In this document: piece by piece, positions 1 to 8,271 of the stretch | Position numbering within the stretch: the first letter of the stretch is position 1 | Layout: each line of letters opens with the position of its first letter | From: Peptoniphilus rachelemmaiella | Lineage (GTDB): Bacteria > Bacillota > Clostridia > Tissierellales > Peptoniphilaceae | Assembly: GCF_943169845.1 (NCBI RefSeq) | Contig: NZ_CALPBW010000006.1 | Span: forward strand, 52,167 to 116,166 | Reading direction: 5' to 3' | Length of the DNA: 64,000 nt | The notes under the pieces: generated by a model | Seen by the model: the letters and a program-made list of their open reading frames with translations, nothing else | Told to the model about the DNA's origin: nothing | Databases searched by the model: none | Program-made: the position numbers and the translations under genes

Positions 1-1
1 A

Positions 2-1483
2 AAGAAGATATTATTTCATATTGGGAATCTTCCTTTAGGATTTTTTACCGGAGACAACAAGTCAAAAATAAGGCAAGTATTAGGATCGGACATGAATCAA
101 ATTGAGGGATATTTTTCTCATCAATTACCAAATTTAATTTCAACTTTAGCACTAATTTTAGCAATGATAATTGTTATGTTGAAGATAAATTTAATATTAG
201 GTCTTACGACTTTGTTAATTATATTTGTCGGTTTAGGAATTCAGATTGCAATCATGGCAAAGATTATAAAATCAGGTGGACTTGAGAAGAACTTTGCAAT
301 ATTGGATCAAATTAATTCAGCTACCAGTGAATATGTTAAAGGTATGCCGGAAGTAAAAATATTTGGAACAGGAGCAAAATCATTTAAAACTTTTTCAAAG
401 TCAGTAGGAGAATATAGAGCCTTTACAAGTTCGATGACATCAATGATAAGACCGGGATTTGTTTCATTTAGAATGTTTATTTTATCTGTTGCTACATTCA
501 TAGTTCCAGTAGGAATACTTTTAATGTCACGAAATAATAACTTGGATTTTGCTACAGTTTTTATTTTCTATTTGATTCTTGCACCTGCCATTAGCGTACC
601 TGCATTAAAACTTAGAGATTTTGCAGAAGGAATGAATTTACTAAATGAAGTTGTTTTGAGAATCTACGAAATCATAGATCAAAAAGAATTGGCAATTGAA
701 AATAGCGAGGAAGAGATAAAAGGTCATGATCTTGAATTCGAGAATGTAAGCTTTTCTTATGGAAATGAAGAGGTTTTAAAGAATATAAGCTTCTGTGCTA
801 AACAAGGAGAAGTTACAGCATTGGTTGGCTATTCGGGAGCAGGCAAATCTACCATTGGAACGCTAATACCCAGATTTTACGATCCTTCAGAAGGCTCCAT
901 TAAAATTGGTGGGGTTAATATAAAAAATATTCCGATGAACGACTTAATGGAGAGGATAGCATTCGTTTTTCAAGACAGTGATTTAATCACAGATACAGTC
1001 TTCAATAATGTTGCTATGGCAAAGACAGGCTCCACAAAAGAGGATGTTATAAAAGCATGTAAAAAAGCAAGATGTCATGATTTTATTGTAAAACTTCCTG
1101 ATGGGTATGACACTGTTTTGGGTAAAGGAACTCATTTATCCGGAGGAGAGAAACAACGTATTGCCGTGGCAAGAGCAATTTTAAAGGACGCACCGGTATT
1201 AGTATTAGACGAGGCAACAAGTTTTGCAGACTCTGAAAATGAATATCTTATGCAGGAAGCTTTATCTGAATTGGTTAAAGATAAGACAGTTATCATGATT
1301 GCGCATCGGTTAAATACCATAGAGCAAGCAAATCAAATTTTAGTAATATCTGATGGAAAAATTGCAGAAAGAGGGAAGCATGAAGATTTAATCCTTGCAG
1401 ATGGAATATATAAGCGACTTTATGAAATTTATAAGAAAACGAATATTTGGCAAATGGATATAGAAGGGAGTGAGAATGAATGA
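2..1483 (+). CDS. ABC transporter half-transporter (permease + ATPase), 5'-truncated by the window edge
   Basis: The reading frame is open from base 2, so the true start lies outside the window. An internal ATG at 92 falls after residues (LPLGFFTGDNKSKIRQVLG) that belong to the normal type I exporter membrane domain. The membrane domain occupies the first half. The nucleotide-binding domain has Walker A GYSGAGKST, signature LSGGEKQR and Walker B VLVLDEAT. By family this is an IrtA/YbtP-type half-transporter that would dimerise with the next gene product in the membrane. Its stop overlaps the next start (ATGA). Codons are A+T-rich, unlike the bulk of the window. With the downstream ECF genes it suggests uptake of a siderophore or similar chelate; the substrate is inferred, not shown. 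Confidence 0.9.
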   Translation, partial: KKILFHIGNLPLGFFTGDNKSKIRQVLGSDMNQIEGYFSHQLPNLISTLALILAMIIVMLKINLILGLTTLLIIFVGLGIQIAIMAKIIKSGGLEKNFAILDQINSATSEYVKGMPEVKIFGTGAKSFKTFSKSVGEYRAFTSSMTSMIRPGFVSFRMFILSVATFIVPVGILLMSRNNNLDFATVFIFYLILAPAISVPALKLRDFAEGMNLLNEVVLRIYEIIDQKELAIENSEEEIKGHDLEFENVSFSYGNEEVLKNISFCAKQGEVTALVGYSGAGKSTIGTLIPRFYDPSEGSIKIGGVNIKNIPMNDLMERIAFVFQDSDLITDTVFNNVAMAKTGSTKEDVIKACKKARCHDFIVKLPDGYDTVLGKGTHLSGGEKQRIAVARAILKDAPVLVLDEATSFADSENEYLMQEALSELVKDKTVIMIAHRLNTIEQANQILVISDGKIAERGKHEDLILADGIYKRLYEIYKKTNIWQMDIEGSENE

Positions 1484-3204
1484 TAAGTAATATTACTTTA
1501 GGAAAGATGAATAATATAAGAAAATCCATTGCCTTAAATGTTTTGGCTTCTATTTCCAACCTTATACCATTTATTGCTTTGGCGAAAATTGTAGAAACAC
1601 TATTTTTAAATAGAGGTGCAGATAGTATAGATACGAGCCTTTTATGTAAGTATTTTGGGATAATGGCAATATTTTTCTTTGTAACATTCTTATTGGAAAA
1701 TTTAGCCACAAAATATACCTATGAACTTGGATACAAGTCTAGTGCAGATGGAAGAATAGAGCTTGCAGACCACATAAGAAAACTGCCAATAGGTTATATT
1801 TCAGGGAAAAGCTCAGCAGAGATCTTAGATACATTAATGAATGATTTTTTCAAAGTTGAAACGGCAGTAACGCACCAACTACCTCAATTCTTCAGTGGTA
1901 TATGTGTAGCAGTTCTTTGCTCAATATTATTTTTGATCATTAATCTAAAAATGGGAATAGCAACACTTATTGGATTGCCGATTTCTGTTCTACTTCTCAC
2001 ACTCATGCAAAACTTTCAGAAAAAAATCTATTTGAAAACAAAGAAAATGAGGATAAAAGAGGAAGAAGATACAAACGAATATTTGGATGCCATTAAGACT
2101 CTAAAAGCTTATAACAGCATAGATGATACATTAATAAAACTTGAAGAAGATATAGATAACTCAAAAGACGCAAATATTAAGAGTGAGAAAGGGGTTGGTT
2201 CATTAACTACTATAGCAAGTATGATTTTAAGAATAGGACTTCCTTTGATGAGTTTAGCCGGTTCCTGTTTATTTATAAATGGATCTTTGGAAATTGATAC
2301 ATTTTTAATGTTCTTATTTGTAGGCACAAGAATTTTTGATCCCTTGGAGCTTGCACTTGTAAATTATACGGGTCTACAAATGGCATCAGTTTCAGGAGAG
2401 AGAATCATCAACCTACTTAACGCTGAACCCATGTCAGGAAATTGCGATGTAATCGAAAGCAACAAAATTGAAATCTGTGATGTTTCATTTTCTTATAAGG
2501 AAACTAAGGTTATCGACAATGTTTCATTAGACATTAATGAAAATGAATTAACTGCTTTTGTTGGTTACTCTGGCTCTGGAAAATCTACACTGATTAAATT
2601 AATTTCCAGATTTTATGATCCTAATGAAGGGACAATTAAAATTGGTGGAGTAGATTTGCTAACAGCCGACCCTGATAAATTAATGGATAAATTTTCTGTT
2701 GTGTTTCAAGATGTGTATCTTTTTAAAGACACAATTTATAACAACATTAAGTTTGGAAATGAAGATGCGAGTAAAGATGAAATCATGAATGCTGCAAAAA
2801 TGGCAGGAGCTTATGACTTTATAGTCAATAAAGATGATGGATTTGACACTATGATTGGACAAGGAGGAGCGACTCTGTCTGGAGGTGAGAAACAAAGAAT
2901 ATCAATAGCGAGAGCAATATTAAAAAATGCCCCAATAATACTACTTGATGAAGCAACATCTTCGCTTGATCCTGAAAATGAACTTATTATACAAGAAGCT
3001 CTATCAAATTTAATTAAGAATAAAACAGTTGTGGTTGTAGCCCATAAATTAAGAAGCGTAATGGGAGCTGATAAAATTGTTGTTTTAAACAACGGAAAGG
3101 TAGAGGAAGTTGGGAAGCATGAAGAACTTATTAAAAATGAAGGACTATATAAAGACTTATGGAATTATCAAGAAAAGTCTAAAGAATGGAAGATTGTACA
3201 GTAA
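1480..3204 (+). CDS. ABC transporter half-transporter (permease + ATPase), partner of the preceding gene
   Basis: This 574-residue protein has an N-terminal type I exporter membrane domain (about residues 15-300) and a C-terminal ATPase with Walker A GYSGSGKST, signature LSGGEKQR and Walker B IILLDEAT. Its length is normal for a complete half-transporter, so it gives the expected size of the truncated neighbour. It starts at an ATG overlapping the previous stop, with GGGAG upstream, which implies translational coupling and a heterodimer. Pairs of this kind (IrtAB, YbtPQ) import iron-siderophores despite having an exporter fold. The adjacent ECF genes support an uptake role. The cargo cannot be read from sequence. 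Confidence 0.9.
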   Translation: MISNITLGKMNNIRKSIALNVLASISNLIPFIALAKIVETLFLNRGADSIDTSLLCKYFGIMAIFFFVTFLLENLATKYTYELGYKSSADGRIELADHIRKLPIGYISGKSSAEILDTLMNDFFKVETAVTHQLPQFFSGICVAVLCSILFLIINLKMGIATLIGLPISVLLLTLMQNFQKKIYLKTKKMRIKEEEDTNEYLDAIKTLKAYNSIDDTLIKLEEDIDNSKDANIKSEKGVGSLTTIASMILRIGLPLMSLAGSCLFINGSLEIDTFLMFLFVGTRIFDPLELALVNYTGLQMASVSGERIINLLNAEPMSGNCDVIESNKIEICDVSFSYKETKVIDNVSLDINENELTAFVGYSGSGKSTLIKLISRFYDPNEGTIKIGGVDLLTADPDKLMDKFSVVFQDVYLFKDTIYNNIKFGNEDASKDEIMNAAKMAGAYDFIVNKDDGFDTMIGQGGATLSGGEKQRISIARAILKNAPIILLDEATSSLDPENELIIQEALSNLIKNKTVVVVAHKLRSVMGADKIVVLNNGKVEEVGKHEELIKNEGLYKDLWNYQEKSKEWKIVQ

Positions 3205-3229
3205 CAATCAATTTTAAAGGAGGAAACTT

Positions 3230-3820
3230 ATGAAAACACAAAAGAAATCATCAAAAAACGCAGTTACAGCCGGTGTTTTAATTGCACTTTACTTTGTAAC
3301 ATATTTAGTAATTGGGGCAATATCTATGCCTGTCCCTGTTTTATTTTTACTAATGCCTATGCTTGTAGCACTACTTGCTGCACCAACCTATCATATGCTT
3401 CTTGCAAAGACAAAGTCAGCTACTGCTATTGTAATCGCAGCTATTTTACCAAGTATTTTATTAGTTGCAACAGGGCATATTCCAATTGCACCATTAGTGG
3501 CAGTGCCTGCCGGAATAATTGCCATGTTCATAGCAAAAAGTGGAAAATATACAGACTTTAAGAAAAATACAATTAGTCATATGTTTTTTTCTCTAAACTT
3601 ATTTGGAGGATTCTTACCAATTTGGGTTATGAGAGAAGCATTTTTTGAAAGTGTAATAAAAGGTGGCTTAGATCAAAGCTTTTGTAACACAGTAAGAGCA
3701 TGGACACCAATATGGATGTTACCGGTTATGATCATAGGAACATTTATATTCTCTTTGATCGGTTCTTATTTTACAAAGAAAATACTAAATAAAAAGTTGG
3801 AATCCGCAGGAGTTTTATAA
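3230..3820 (+). CDS. ECF transporter S component, MptD/Trep_Strep-like
   Basis: A small, very hydrophobic 196-residue protein with about five or six membrane segments, consistent with the substrate-binding (S) subunit of an energy-coupling-factor importer. It resembles the Trep_Strep/MptD group, which is usually found next to EcfT and EcfA genes, as here. A clear AGGAGG lies seven bases before the ATG. Its stop overlaps the start of the EcfT gene (TAATG). It probably binds the cargo and docks on the EcfT-EcfA module encoded next. The substrate of this group is not settled; in this gene order an iron chelate is plausible. Confidence 0.8.
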   Translation: MKTQKKSSKNAVTAGVLIALYFVTYLVIGAISMPVPVLFLLMPMLVALLAAPTYHMLLAKTKSATAIVIAAILPSILLVATGHIPIAPLVAVPAGIIAMFIAKSGKYTDFKKNTISHMFFSLNLFGGFLPIWVMREAFFESVIKGGLDQSFCNTVRAWTPIWMLPVMIIGTFIFSLIGSYFTKKILNKKLESAGVL

Positions 3821-4548
3821 TGGAAAATTCAAAGTTTGTTCTGGGGTCAAAATATGACCTCAGAACAAAACTTATCTTACTTATAGGTGCGAATATTTTA
3901 ATTTTTATGGGATTCAGTTTGGTCTATCAAAGCCTTATTACATTATTTTTCCTTGCCATTATTATTAGTGAAGGTTATAGAAAATCTGCGATAAGGTATA
4001 TTTTATTTTTTGTAATAAGTGTAGTATTGGAAAAATCTTTAGCCTATTTTAGTATGAATTTTCTTTTGAATTTAATTTTATTTATCTTGGCAATTGGAAG
4101 AAAATTTCTGCCATGTATTATCGTGGGTAAATGGATTTTAAATTCCACATCTGTTTCCGGTGCAGTGGCAACATTACAAAAATTAAAACTTTCAAAAGAC
4201 TCGCTCATAATGATTTCTGTAATATTTCGATGTTTGCCTACCATTAAAGACGAATGGAGTCATATAAATATGGCGATGAAAACGCGAGGAATTAATTTCA
4301 ACTTAATAAATTTAATAAGAAAACCAACATTAATTATGGAGTATTTTTTTGTACCCTTATTCGTAAGTGTGATAGAAATTGGGGATGAGCTCTCTCAATC
4401 AGCCATTATAAGGGGACTTGATGCGCCTGTTAACAAAACAAGTAGATATCTTATTAAGTTGAGGATAAAGGATCGTTGTGTTTTACTTTCTATGACTTTA
4501 ATTATATTAATCGTCGTAGTTATGAAAATTTCGGGGTGGGACTTATGA
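3820..4548 (+). CDS. ECF transporter transmembrane subunit (EcfT/CbiQ family)
   Basis: A 242-residue membrane protein. It has hydrophobic helices in the first 100 residues and the conserved cytoplasmic EcfT region near residues 145-165, ending AMKTRG, a close match to the family motif that couples to the ATPases. A second charged region around IIRGLDAP is also typical. It starts by TAATG overlap with the S component and ends overlapping the ATPase gene, so the three genes should be co-translated. It is the fixed scaffold subunit of the importer. Confidence 0.87.
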   Translation: MENSKFVLGSKYDLRTKLILLIGANILIFMGFSLVYQSLITLFFLAIIISEGYRKSAIRYILFFVISVVLEKSLAYFSMNFLLNLILFILAIGRKFLPCIIVGKWILNSTSVSGAVATLQKLKLSKDSLIMISVIFRCLPTIKDEWSHINMAMKTRGINFNLINLIRKPTLIMEYFFVPLFVSVIEIGDELSQSAIIRGLDAPVNKTSRYLIKLRIKDRCVLLSMTLIILIVVVMKISGWDL

Positions 4549-5927
4549 TTGAAATTAGAGAATTAAGTTTTAAATACAAGGGAGGAGCGAATTACTCATT
4601 AAAAGACATTAATTTAATTGTAAAAAAAGGAGAATGCATTCTTCTATGTGGTAGAAGTGGTTGTGGAAAGTCGACTCTCTTAAAGCTTATGAATGGCATA
4701 ATACCCGAGTTTTATGATGGGGACATTTCCGGCAGTGTTATGGTCAATTGTATGAATGCATTTACCACACCAATTTATAAATTATCTAAGAGTGTAGGTA
4801 CGGTTTTCCAAAATCCCAAAACACAATTTTATACAACCAATACAACCGATGAAATTGCTTTTGGTTTAGAAAATTACGGCATAGAAAGGGAAGTAATTAA
4901 CAAAAGAATTGAAGAAGTCGAAAAAGAGCTTCATCTTGAAAACTTGATGAATAAAAATATATTCAGTCTTTCCGGAGGAGAAAAGCAGAAGATTGCTATA
5001 GCAAGCATTTACGCATTAAACCCTGAGATATTTATTCTTGATGAACCCTCTTCAAGCTTAGACATAAAGTCAATGAAAGAACTATCGCTTACAATAAAAA
5101 AGCTTAAATCTTTAGGAAAAACTATTATTATTGCAGAACACAGGCTGTGGTATTTAATAGACATTGTTGATAGAGCAATATACTTAGAGGATGGAAAAAT
5201 CATCAGAGAATATAGTATGGACGAAATTGAAAATCTAAGTGAAGATGAACGAATGAGAACGGGACTTAGGCATTCTGATTATAAAGCCATTGAAAGATTT
5301 GATGATTTTGAAACTTCAAATAAAGGGACTTTATTAGAGTTAAAAAATCTGATGTTCAAAAGAAGTACCAGAACAATTTTGTCCATCAAGGATCTTAAAT
5401 TTAGCTATGGGAATATTATTGGGATTGTTGGAGAAAATGGAATTGGGAAGTCTACATTAGCAAAAATCATATGTGGCTTATACAAAGAAAATAAAGGGAA
5501 AATTTTAAGAGATGGTGAGAATTTAAATATAAAAAGTAGGCTAAATGAGAGCCTGCTTATTATGCAGGAAGTGAACTATCAGTTATTCACAGACAGCGTT
5601 AAAGATGAAATAGTATTAACATCAAATATTAAAGATGATTATGTTTTAGATACTTGGCTAAAAGACATGGAGTTAAAAAACATTGGTGATAGAAATCCTC
5701 ACACCTTGTCAGGAGGACAAAAACAGAGAGTGATTATTTTATCCGCTTTACTATCCGACAAGAAAATCCTATTTTTCGATGAGCCAACCAGTGGATTGGA
5801 CTATAGAAATATGAAAATAGTAGCTAAAAACATAAAGAAAGTTAAGGAAAAAGACAAGCTGATTTTAATAATATCCCATGATGTTGAGTTTTTAGAGTCA
5901 GTCTGCGATAGGGTTGTAAAGTTTTAG
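4545..5927 (+). CDS. ECF transporter ATPase with two fused nucleotide-binding domains (EcfA1-EcfA2 type)
   Basis: The start is placed at the ATG at 4545, which overlaps the EcfT stop; 23 further upstream codons would run into the EcfT gene. About 460 residues form two tandem ABC ATPase domains. The first has GRSGCGKST, LSGGEKQK and IFILDEP. The second has [17 protein letters not shown] and ILFFDEP. Both sites keep their catalytic motifs, so one polypeptide can supply the whole ATPase pair that usually comes as EcfA1 and EcfA2. It is the last gene of the A+T-rich operon. Energy supply to the S/T subunits is the clear role. Confidence 0.9.
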   Translation: MIEIRELSFKYKGGANYSLKDINLIVKKGECILLCGRSGCGKSTLLKLMNGIIPEFYDGDISGSVMVNCMNAFTTPIYKLSKSVGTVFQNPKTQFYTTNTTDEIAFGLENYGIEREVINKRIEEVEKELHLENLMNKNIFSLSGGEKQKIAIASIYALNPEIFILDEPSSSLDIKSMKELSLTIKKLKSLGKTIIIAEHRLWYLIDIVDRAIYLEDGKIIREYSMDEIENLSEDERMRTGLRHSDYKAIERFDDFETSNKGTLLELKNLMFKRSTRTILSIKDLKFSYGNIIGIVGENGIGKSTLAKIICGLYKENKGKILRDGENLNIKSRLNESLLIMQEVNYQLFTDSVKDEIVLTSNIKDDYVLDTWLKDMELKNIGDRNPHTLSGGQKQRVIILSALLSDKKILFFDEPTSGLDYRNMKIVAKNIKKVKEKDKLILIISHDVEFLESVCDRVVKF

Positions 5928-5957
5928 AACAATAATGTAACTTTTCCGTGAGAAGGA

Positions 5958-6143
5958 TCACGTGTTTTTATCGCATCGGGCATCTTGAAGCAATTGCACT
6001 CCTTGAGCGTGGAAGGAACTACAATGGGGACATAGCCGCTCGTGAATGGCACACATTATTATTGTTATAAAACGTTTTTTTGAAGCACCGGTTAACTCGA
6101 CATCTTGGATTCCTAAAAGAATTGTTGTAATATTGTTTTGCGC
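5958..6143 (-). pseudogene. N-terminal fragment of an ISL3-like transposase
   Basis: Read on the minus strand, about 61 residues resemble the start of ISL3-family transposases: LLGIQDVEL near the N-terminus, then a CPHC half of the zinc-finger region. The frame then stops, and the remaining several hundred residues are missing; the A+T-rich operon lies on the far side. The expected GTG start, present in the matching sequence at 63996, is GCG here. This is a dead remnant. The family call rests on a short match, so it is moderate. Confidence 0.55.
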
Positions 6144-6313
6144 TTGTTTGATCCCCTTTATTAATTTGTGGTGATTTAATTTTAGGTAATTGGGAAAACA
6201 AGTGCTATCTTTTTGCACAAAAATATCCATTGAGGAGGTTACTCCCCAACGGATATTATAGAGCCAAAAATATCTACTGAGGAGGTTACTCCCCAACGGA
6301 TATTATAGAGCCA
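6144..6313 (-). repeat. ISL3-like element end (left copy) with duplicated palindrome
   Basis: This stretch is the upstream end of the element whose transposase remnant lies at 5958-6143. It matches 63872-64000 in inverted orientation over more than 120 bases with few differences. The presumed terminal inverted repeat is GGCTCTATAATATCC, read from 6312 leftwards. Here the terminal 47 bp is present twice in tandem (6219-6265 and 6266-6313). Each unit is an imperfect palindrome around AATATCC...GGATATT. Confidence 0.65.
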
Positions 6314-6319
6314 ACAAAA

Positions 6320-6356
6320 ACGGCCCCTTCTGCGTGAAAGCGGAAGGGGCTTTTTG
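6320..6356. terminator. Bidirectional Rho-independent terminator
   Basis: An 11-bp stem (GCCCCTTCTGC with GCGGAAGGGGC, one wobble pair) at 6323-6333 and 6340-6350. It is flanked by AAAAA on the left and TTTTT on the right, so it can act on both strands. Confidence 0.8.
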
Positions 6357-6373
6357 TGTGGGAATTTTTTGCA

Positions 6374-6400
6374 AAGAAAAAGCGGTTCCGAAGAACCGCA
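6374..6400 (-). terminator. Terminator of the tRNA-Ser/SRP RNA transcript
   Basis: On the minus strand, GCGGTTC-TTCG-GAACCGC followed by TTTTTC: a perfect seven-pair stem with a UUCG-type tetraloop directly after the SRP RNA. Confidence 0.85.
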
Positions 6401-6410
6401 ATTTTATATG

Positions 6411-6683
6411 TAGCCATGCACCCGACTTTGCACAAGTCTTCCACGCGTTACCGAGAGAGTTAACTCAGCGTAGGCGAATCTACGTCACATAAGCGGACTT
6501 CCTTAGTGCTGCTTCCGTCAAGACCTGACACGGTTCGAAAGGGCTTATTGCGTAGGACCCACACATCAACATCACTTTTCTCGGGCAGGCCGCAAAAGAA
6601 ATGCGCTGGATCGGGAATTCAATCTTGTTGTAGCGGATTACAAGTTACAGGGTGCCGCTAATTCCCCATCTAGCATGGCAAAC
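6411..6683 (-). ncRNA. ffs: Signal recognition particle RNA, large Bacillus type
   Basis: The minus strand starts TTTGCCATGCTAGATGGGGA and continues with the Alu-domain sequence GCGGCACCCTGTAAC and ATCCGCTACA, characteristic of Gram-positive large SRP RNA. Later it carries GTGTCAGGTCTTGACGGAAGC and AGCACTAAG, the conserved helix 8 region that binds Ffh. The 5' GCCATGC pairs with the 3' GCATGGC to close the molecule at about 270 nt. It scaffolds Ffh for co-translational membrane targeting. It lies about seven bases after the tRNA-Ser CCA end and has its own terminator, so it is processed from a shared precursor. The exact ends are approximate. Confidence 0.92.
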
Positions 6684-6689
6684 TTTTCC

Positions 6690-6781
6690 TGGCGGAGAGA
6701 GGGGGATTCGAACCCCCGATACGCTATTAACGTATACCCGCTTTCCAGGCGAGCGCCTTAAACCAACTCAACCATCTCTCC
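6690..6781 (-). tRNA. tRNA-Ser (GGA anticodon)
   Basis: The minus strand folds as a class II tRNA: acceptor GGAGAGA pairing with TCTCTCC, anticodon loop CTGGAAA (anticodon GGA, serine), a long variable arm, T loop GGTTCGAATCC, discriminator G and an encoded CCA. It is 92 nt with CCA. It reads UCC and UCU codons. It has a consensus promoter immediately upstream and is followed by the SRP RNA. Confidence 0.97.
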
Positions 6782-6799
6782 ATTGGATTACAGTATATG

Positions 6800-6828
6800 A
6801 TTATACGGTGGAATCGGTTTGTTGTCAA
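6800..6828 (-). promoter_or_regulatory. Consensus sigma-70-type promoter for tRNA-Ser/SRP RNA
   Basis: On the minus strand, TTGACA (6823-6828), a 17-base spacer and TATAAT (6800-6805). Both hexamers are perfect, fitting a strong stable-RNA promoter. Transcription would start about 10 bases before the tRNA. Confidence 0.93.
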
Positions 6829-6851
6829 GGGAAAGTTCAAAATTTGTAAGC

Positions 6852-7802
6852 TTACCAATCACCTTTGATGGAAATGGCCCCGGCAGTCAGGCGAAGGGTG
6901 CGGCCTTCAACGGCGACGAGAAGGGCGCCGTCGTCGTCGATGGCTTCGGCCACGCCGGTGTATTCAATGTCGCCTTTGGCGAAGCGAATGGTTTTTCCGA
7001 TGGTGAGGTTGTACTTGCGGTAGGCGCCTAAGATGTCATCGGCAGGCTGTTGAAGTCGGGCGTAGAGGTTGTTTAAGATATCCGCCGCCAATTGATTTCT
7101 GGAAATGGCAGAAGAAAGGGAGCCTGCGGCGGGAAGGGATTGTTTTTCGAATAGGCCTTCCGGCGTGGTAATGTTAATGCCCAGGCCGATGACGTAGCGG
7201 GCTTTGCCGCCGGAAAAATTCGCCTCTGTCAGGATGCCGGCAATTTTTTTGTGATTGCAGTACAGGTCGTTGACCCATTTAATCTTTATATCTTCGTCGG
7301 TTTGCGCCATTAAGGCTTCTTTTAGGGCTACGGCGGCGGTTATGGTAAGCAGTGCGGGATCGGATACGTCGCCCTCGTGAATAATTGTCGAGAGGTAAAG
7401 GCCCATGCCGTAGGGGGAGAGGAAGGATTTGCCTACGCGGCCCTTGCCCGCCGTCTGCTCTTCCGCCGCCATAAAGGAAAAAGAGGGAAGGGGTGCGTGT
7501 GCGTCTTCTCTGAAGATCGCGTCGTTGGTGGAGTCCACCCGGTTTTTTACCAAAACGGCCACGTCTTTTAACTCGCTTTTCAAGTGATTTTTAATGATCG
7601 CTGCATCCAGTGCTTCGTGGTTTTCGAATAAGCGGTAGCCACGATTGGTGACGGCGTCGATGCGGTAGCCGTCTTGCCTCAGGGCTTTTATGGCCTGCCA
7701 CACGGCGGCGCGGCTGATGTTTAATTTTCCGGCCATGTCTTCGCCGGAGAGATAATCGTCGGCCTCTTTCAGGGCTTGCAGAATGTAATCTTTATTTTTC
7801 AT
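6852..7802 (-). CDS. birA: Bifunctional biotin-protein ligase / biotin operon repressor
   Basis: A 316-residue protein with an N-terminal winged helix (about residues 1-62, recognition region ISRAAVWQAIKALR) and a biotin ligase domain. The ligase domain shows AGKGRVGKSF, equivalent to the GRGRRG biotinyl-AMP loop, and KWVNDLYCNHKKIAGIL, the biotin-binding segment. It activates biotin to biotinyl-AMP and attaches it to carboxylase BCCP domains. The HTH suggests it also represses biotin genes, none of which are in the window. It is the last gene of a minus-strand run after trmL; the trmL stop and birA start overlap. Confidence 0.95.
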   Translation of the reverse strand: MKNKDYILQALKEADDYLSGEDMAGKLNISRAAVWQAIKALRQDGYRIDAVTNRGYRLFENHEALDAAIIKNHLKSELKDVAVLVKNRVDSTNDAIFREDAHAPLPSFSFMAAEEQTAGKGRVGKSFLSPYGMGLYLSTIIHEGDVSDPALLTITAAVALKEALMAQTDEDIKIKWVNDLYCNHKKIAGILTEANFSGGKARYVIGLGINITTPEGLFEKQSLPAAGSLSSAISRNQLAADILNNLYARLQQPADDILGAYRKYNLTIGKTIRFAKGDIEYTGVAEAIDDDGALLVAVEGRTLRLTAGAISIKGDW

Positions 7803-8269
7803 CAGGCCATCCCCGGGTAATCCAATTGGCGCAAAGCTTCAAAGAGAATAATGTTCACGGACACGGATAGATTTAAGCTACGGCCGAAATCCTTTAACAT
7901 GGGAATGCGAATGGCCGTCTCGTCGTGGGCCTTTAATAACGGCTCGGGCAGGCCCTTGGTTTCTTTGCCGAAGACCAAAAAATCGCCGTCTTGAAATTCA
8001 ATGTCGCTGTAGCGCTTATGGGCTTTGGTGGAGGCAAAGAAGAAGCGGTGGTCTTTGTATTCTTCCATGACCTCTTCGATGCTGTCGTGGTAGCGGATGT
8101 CCACGAGATCCCAATAGTCCAGGCCGCAGCGTTTTAAATGCTTGTCGTCGACGGAAAAGCCCAGGGGCCGAACCAAATGCAGCACGCTTTTCGTCAGGCC
8201 GCAGCTTCTGGCGATGGCGCCGGTGTTGTGGGGAATTTCAGGTTCAACTAAACAGATGTGCAATGTCAT
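7802..8269 (-). CDS. trmL: tRNA (cytidine/uridine-34-2'-O)-methyltransferase, SPOUT family
   Basis: The start is chosen at 8269, where GGAGG lies five bases upstream of ATG; an ATG four codons earlier lacks such a site. The 155-residue protein has SPOUT motifs: LVEPEIPHNTGAIARSC near the N-terminus, LVFGKETKGLP in the middle and IPMLKDFGRSLNLSVSV near the C-terminus, where the SAM-binding knot forms. The length is normal. It methylates the wobble ribose of certain tRNA-Leu species in family members. The helicase stop lies just upstream, so the genes are coupled. Confidence 0.93.
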   Translation of the reverse strand: MTLHICLVEPEIPHNTGAIARSCGLTKSVLHLVRPLGFSVDDKHLKRCGLDYWDLVDIRYHDSIEEVMEEYKDHRFFFASTKAHKRYSDIEFQDGDFLVFGKETKGLPEPLLKAHDETAIRIPMLKDFGRSLNLSVSVNIILFEALRQLDYPGMA

Positions 8270-8271
8270 AT

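Noticed and set aside
6411..6683. Possible tmRNA
   Set aside because: There is no tag ORF or alanine acceptor; the GCCATGCTAG start, Alu-domain and helix 8 sequences identify SRP RNA.
6652..6849. 65-codon plus-strand frame containing GGERGIRTPDT
   Set aside because: This is a well-known spurious translation of the antisense strand of a tRNA-Ser gene; the tRNA and SRP RNA on the minus strand explain the sequence.
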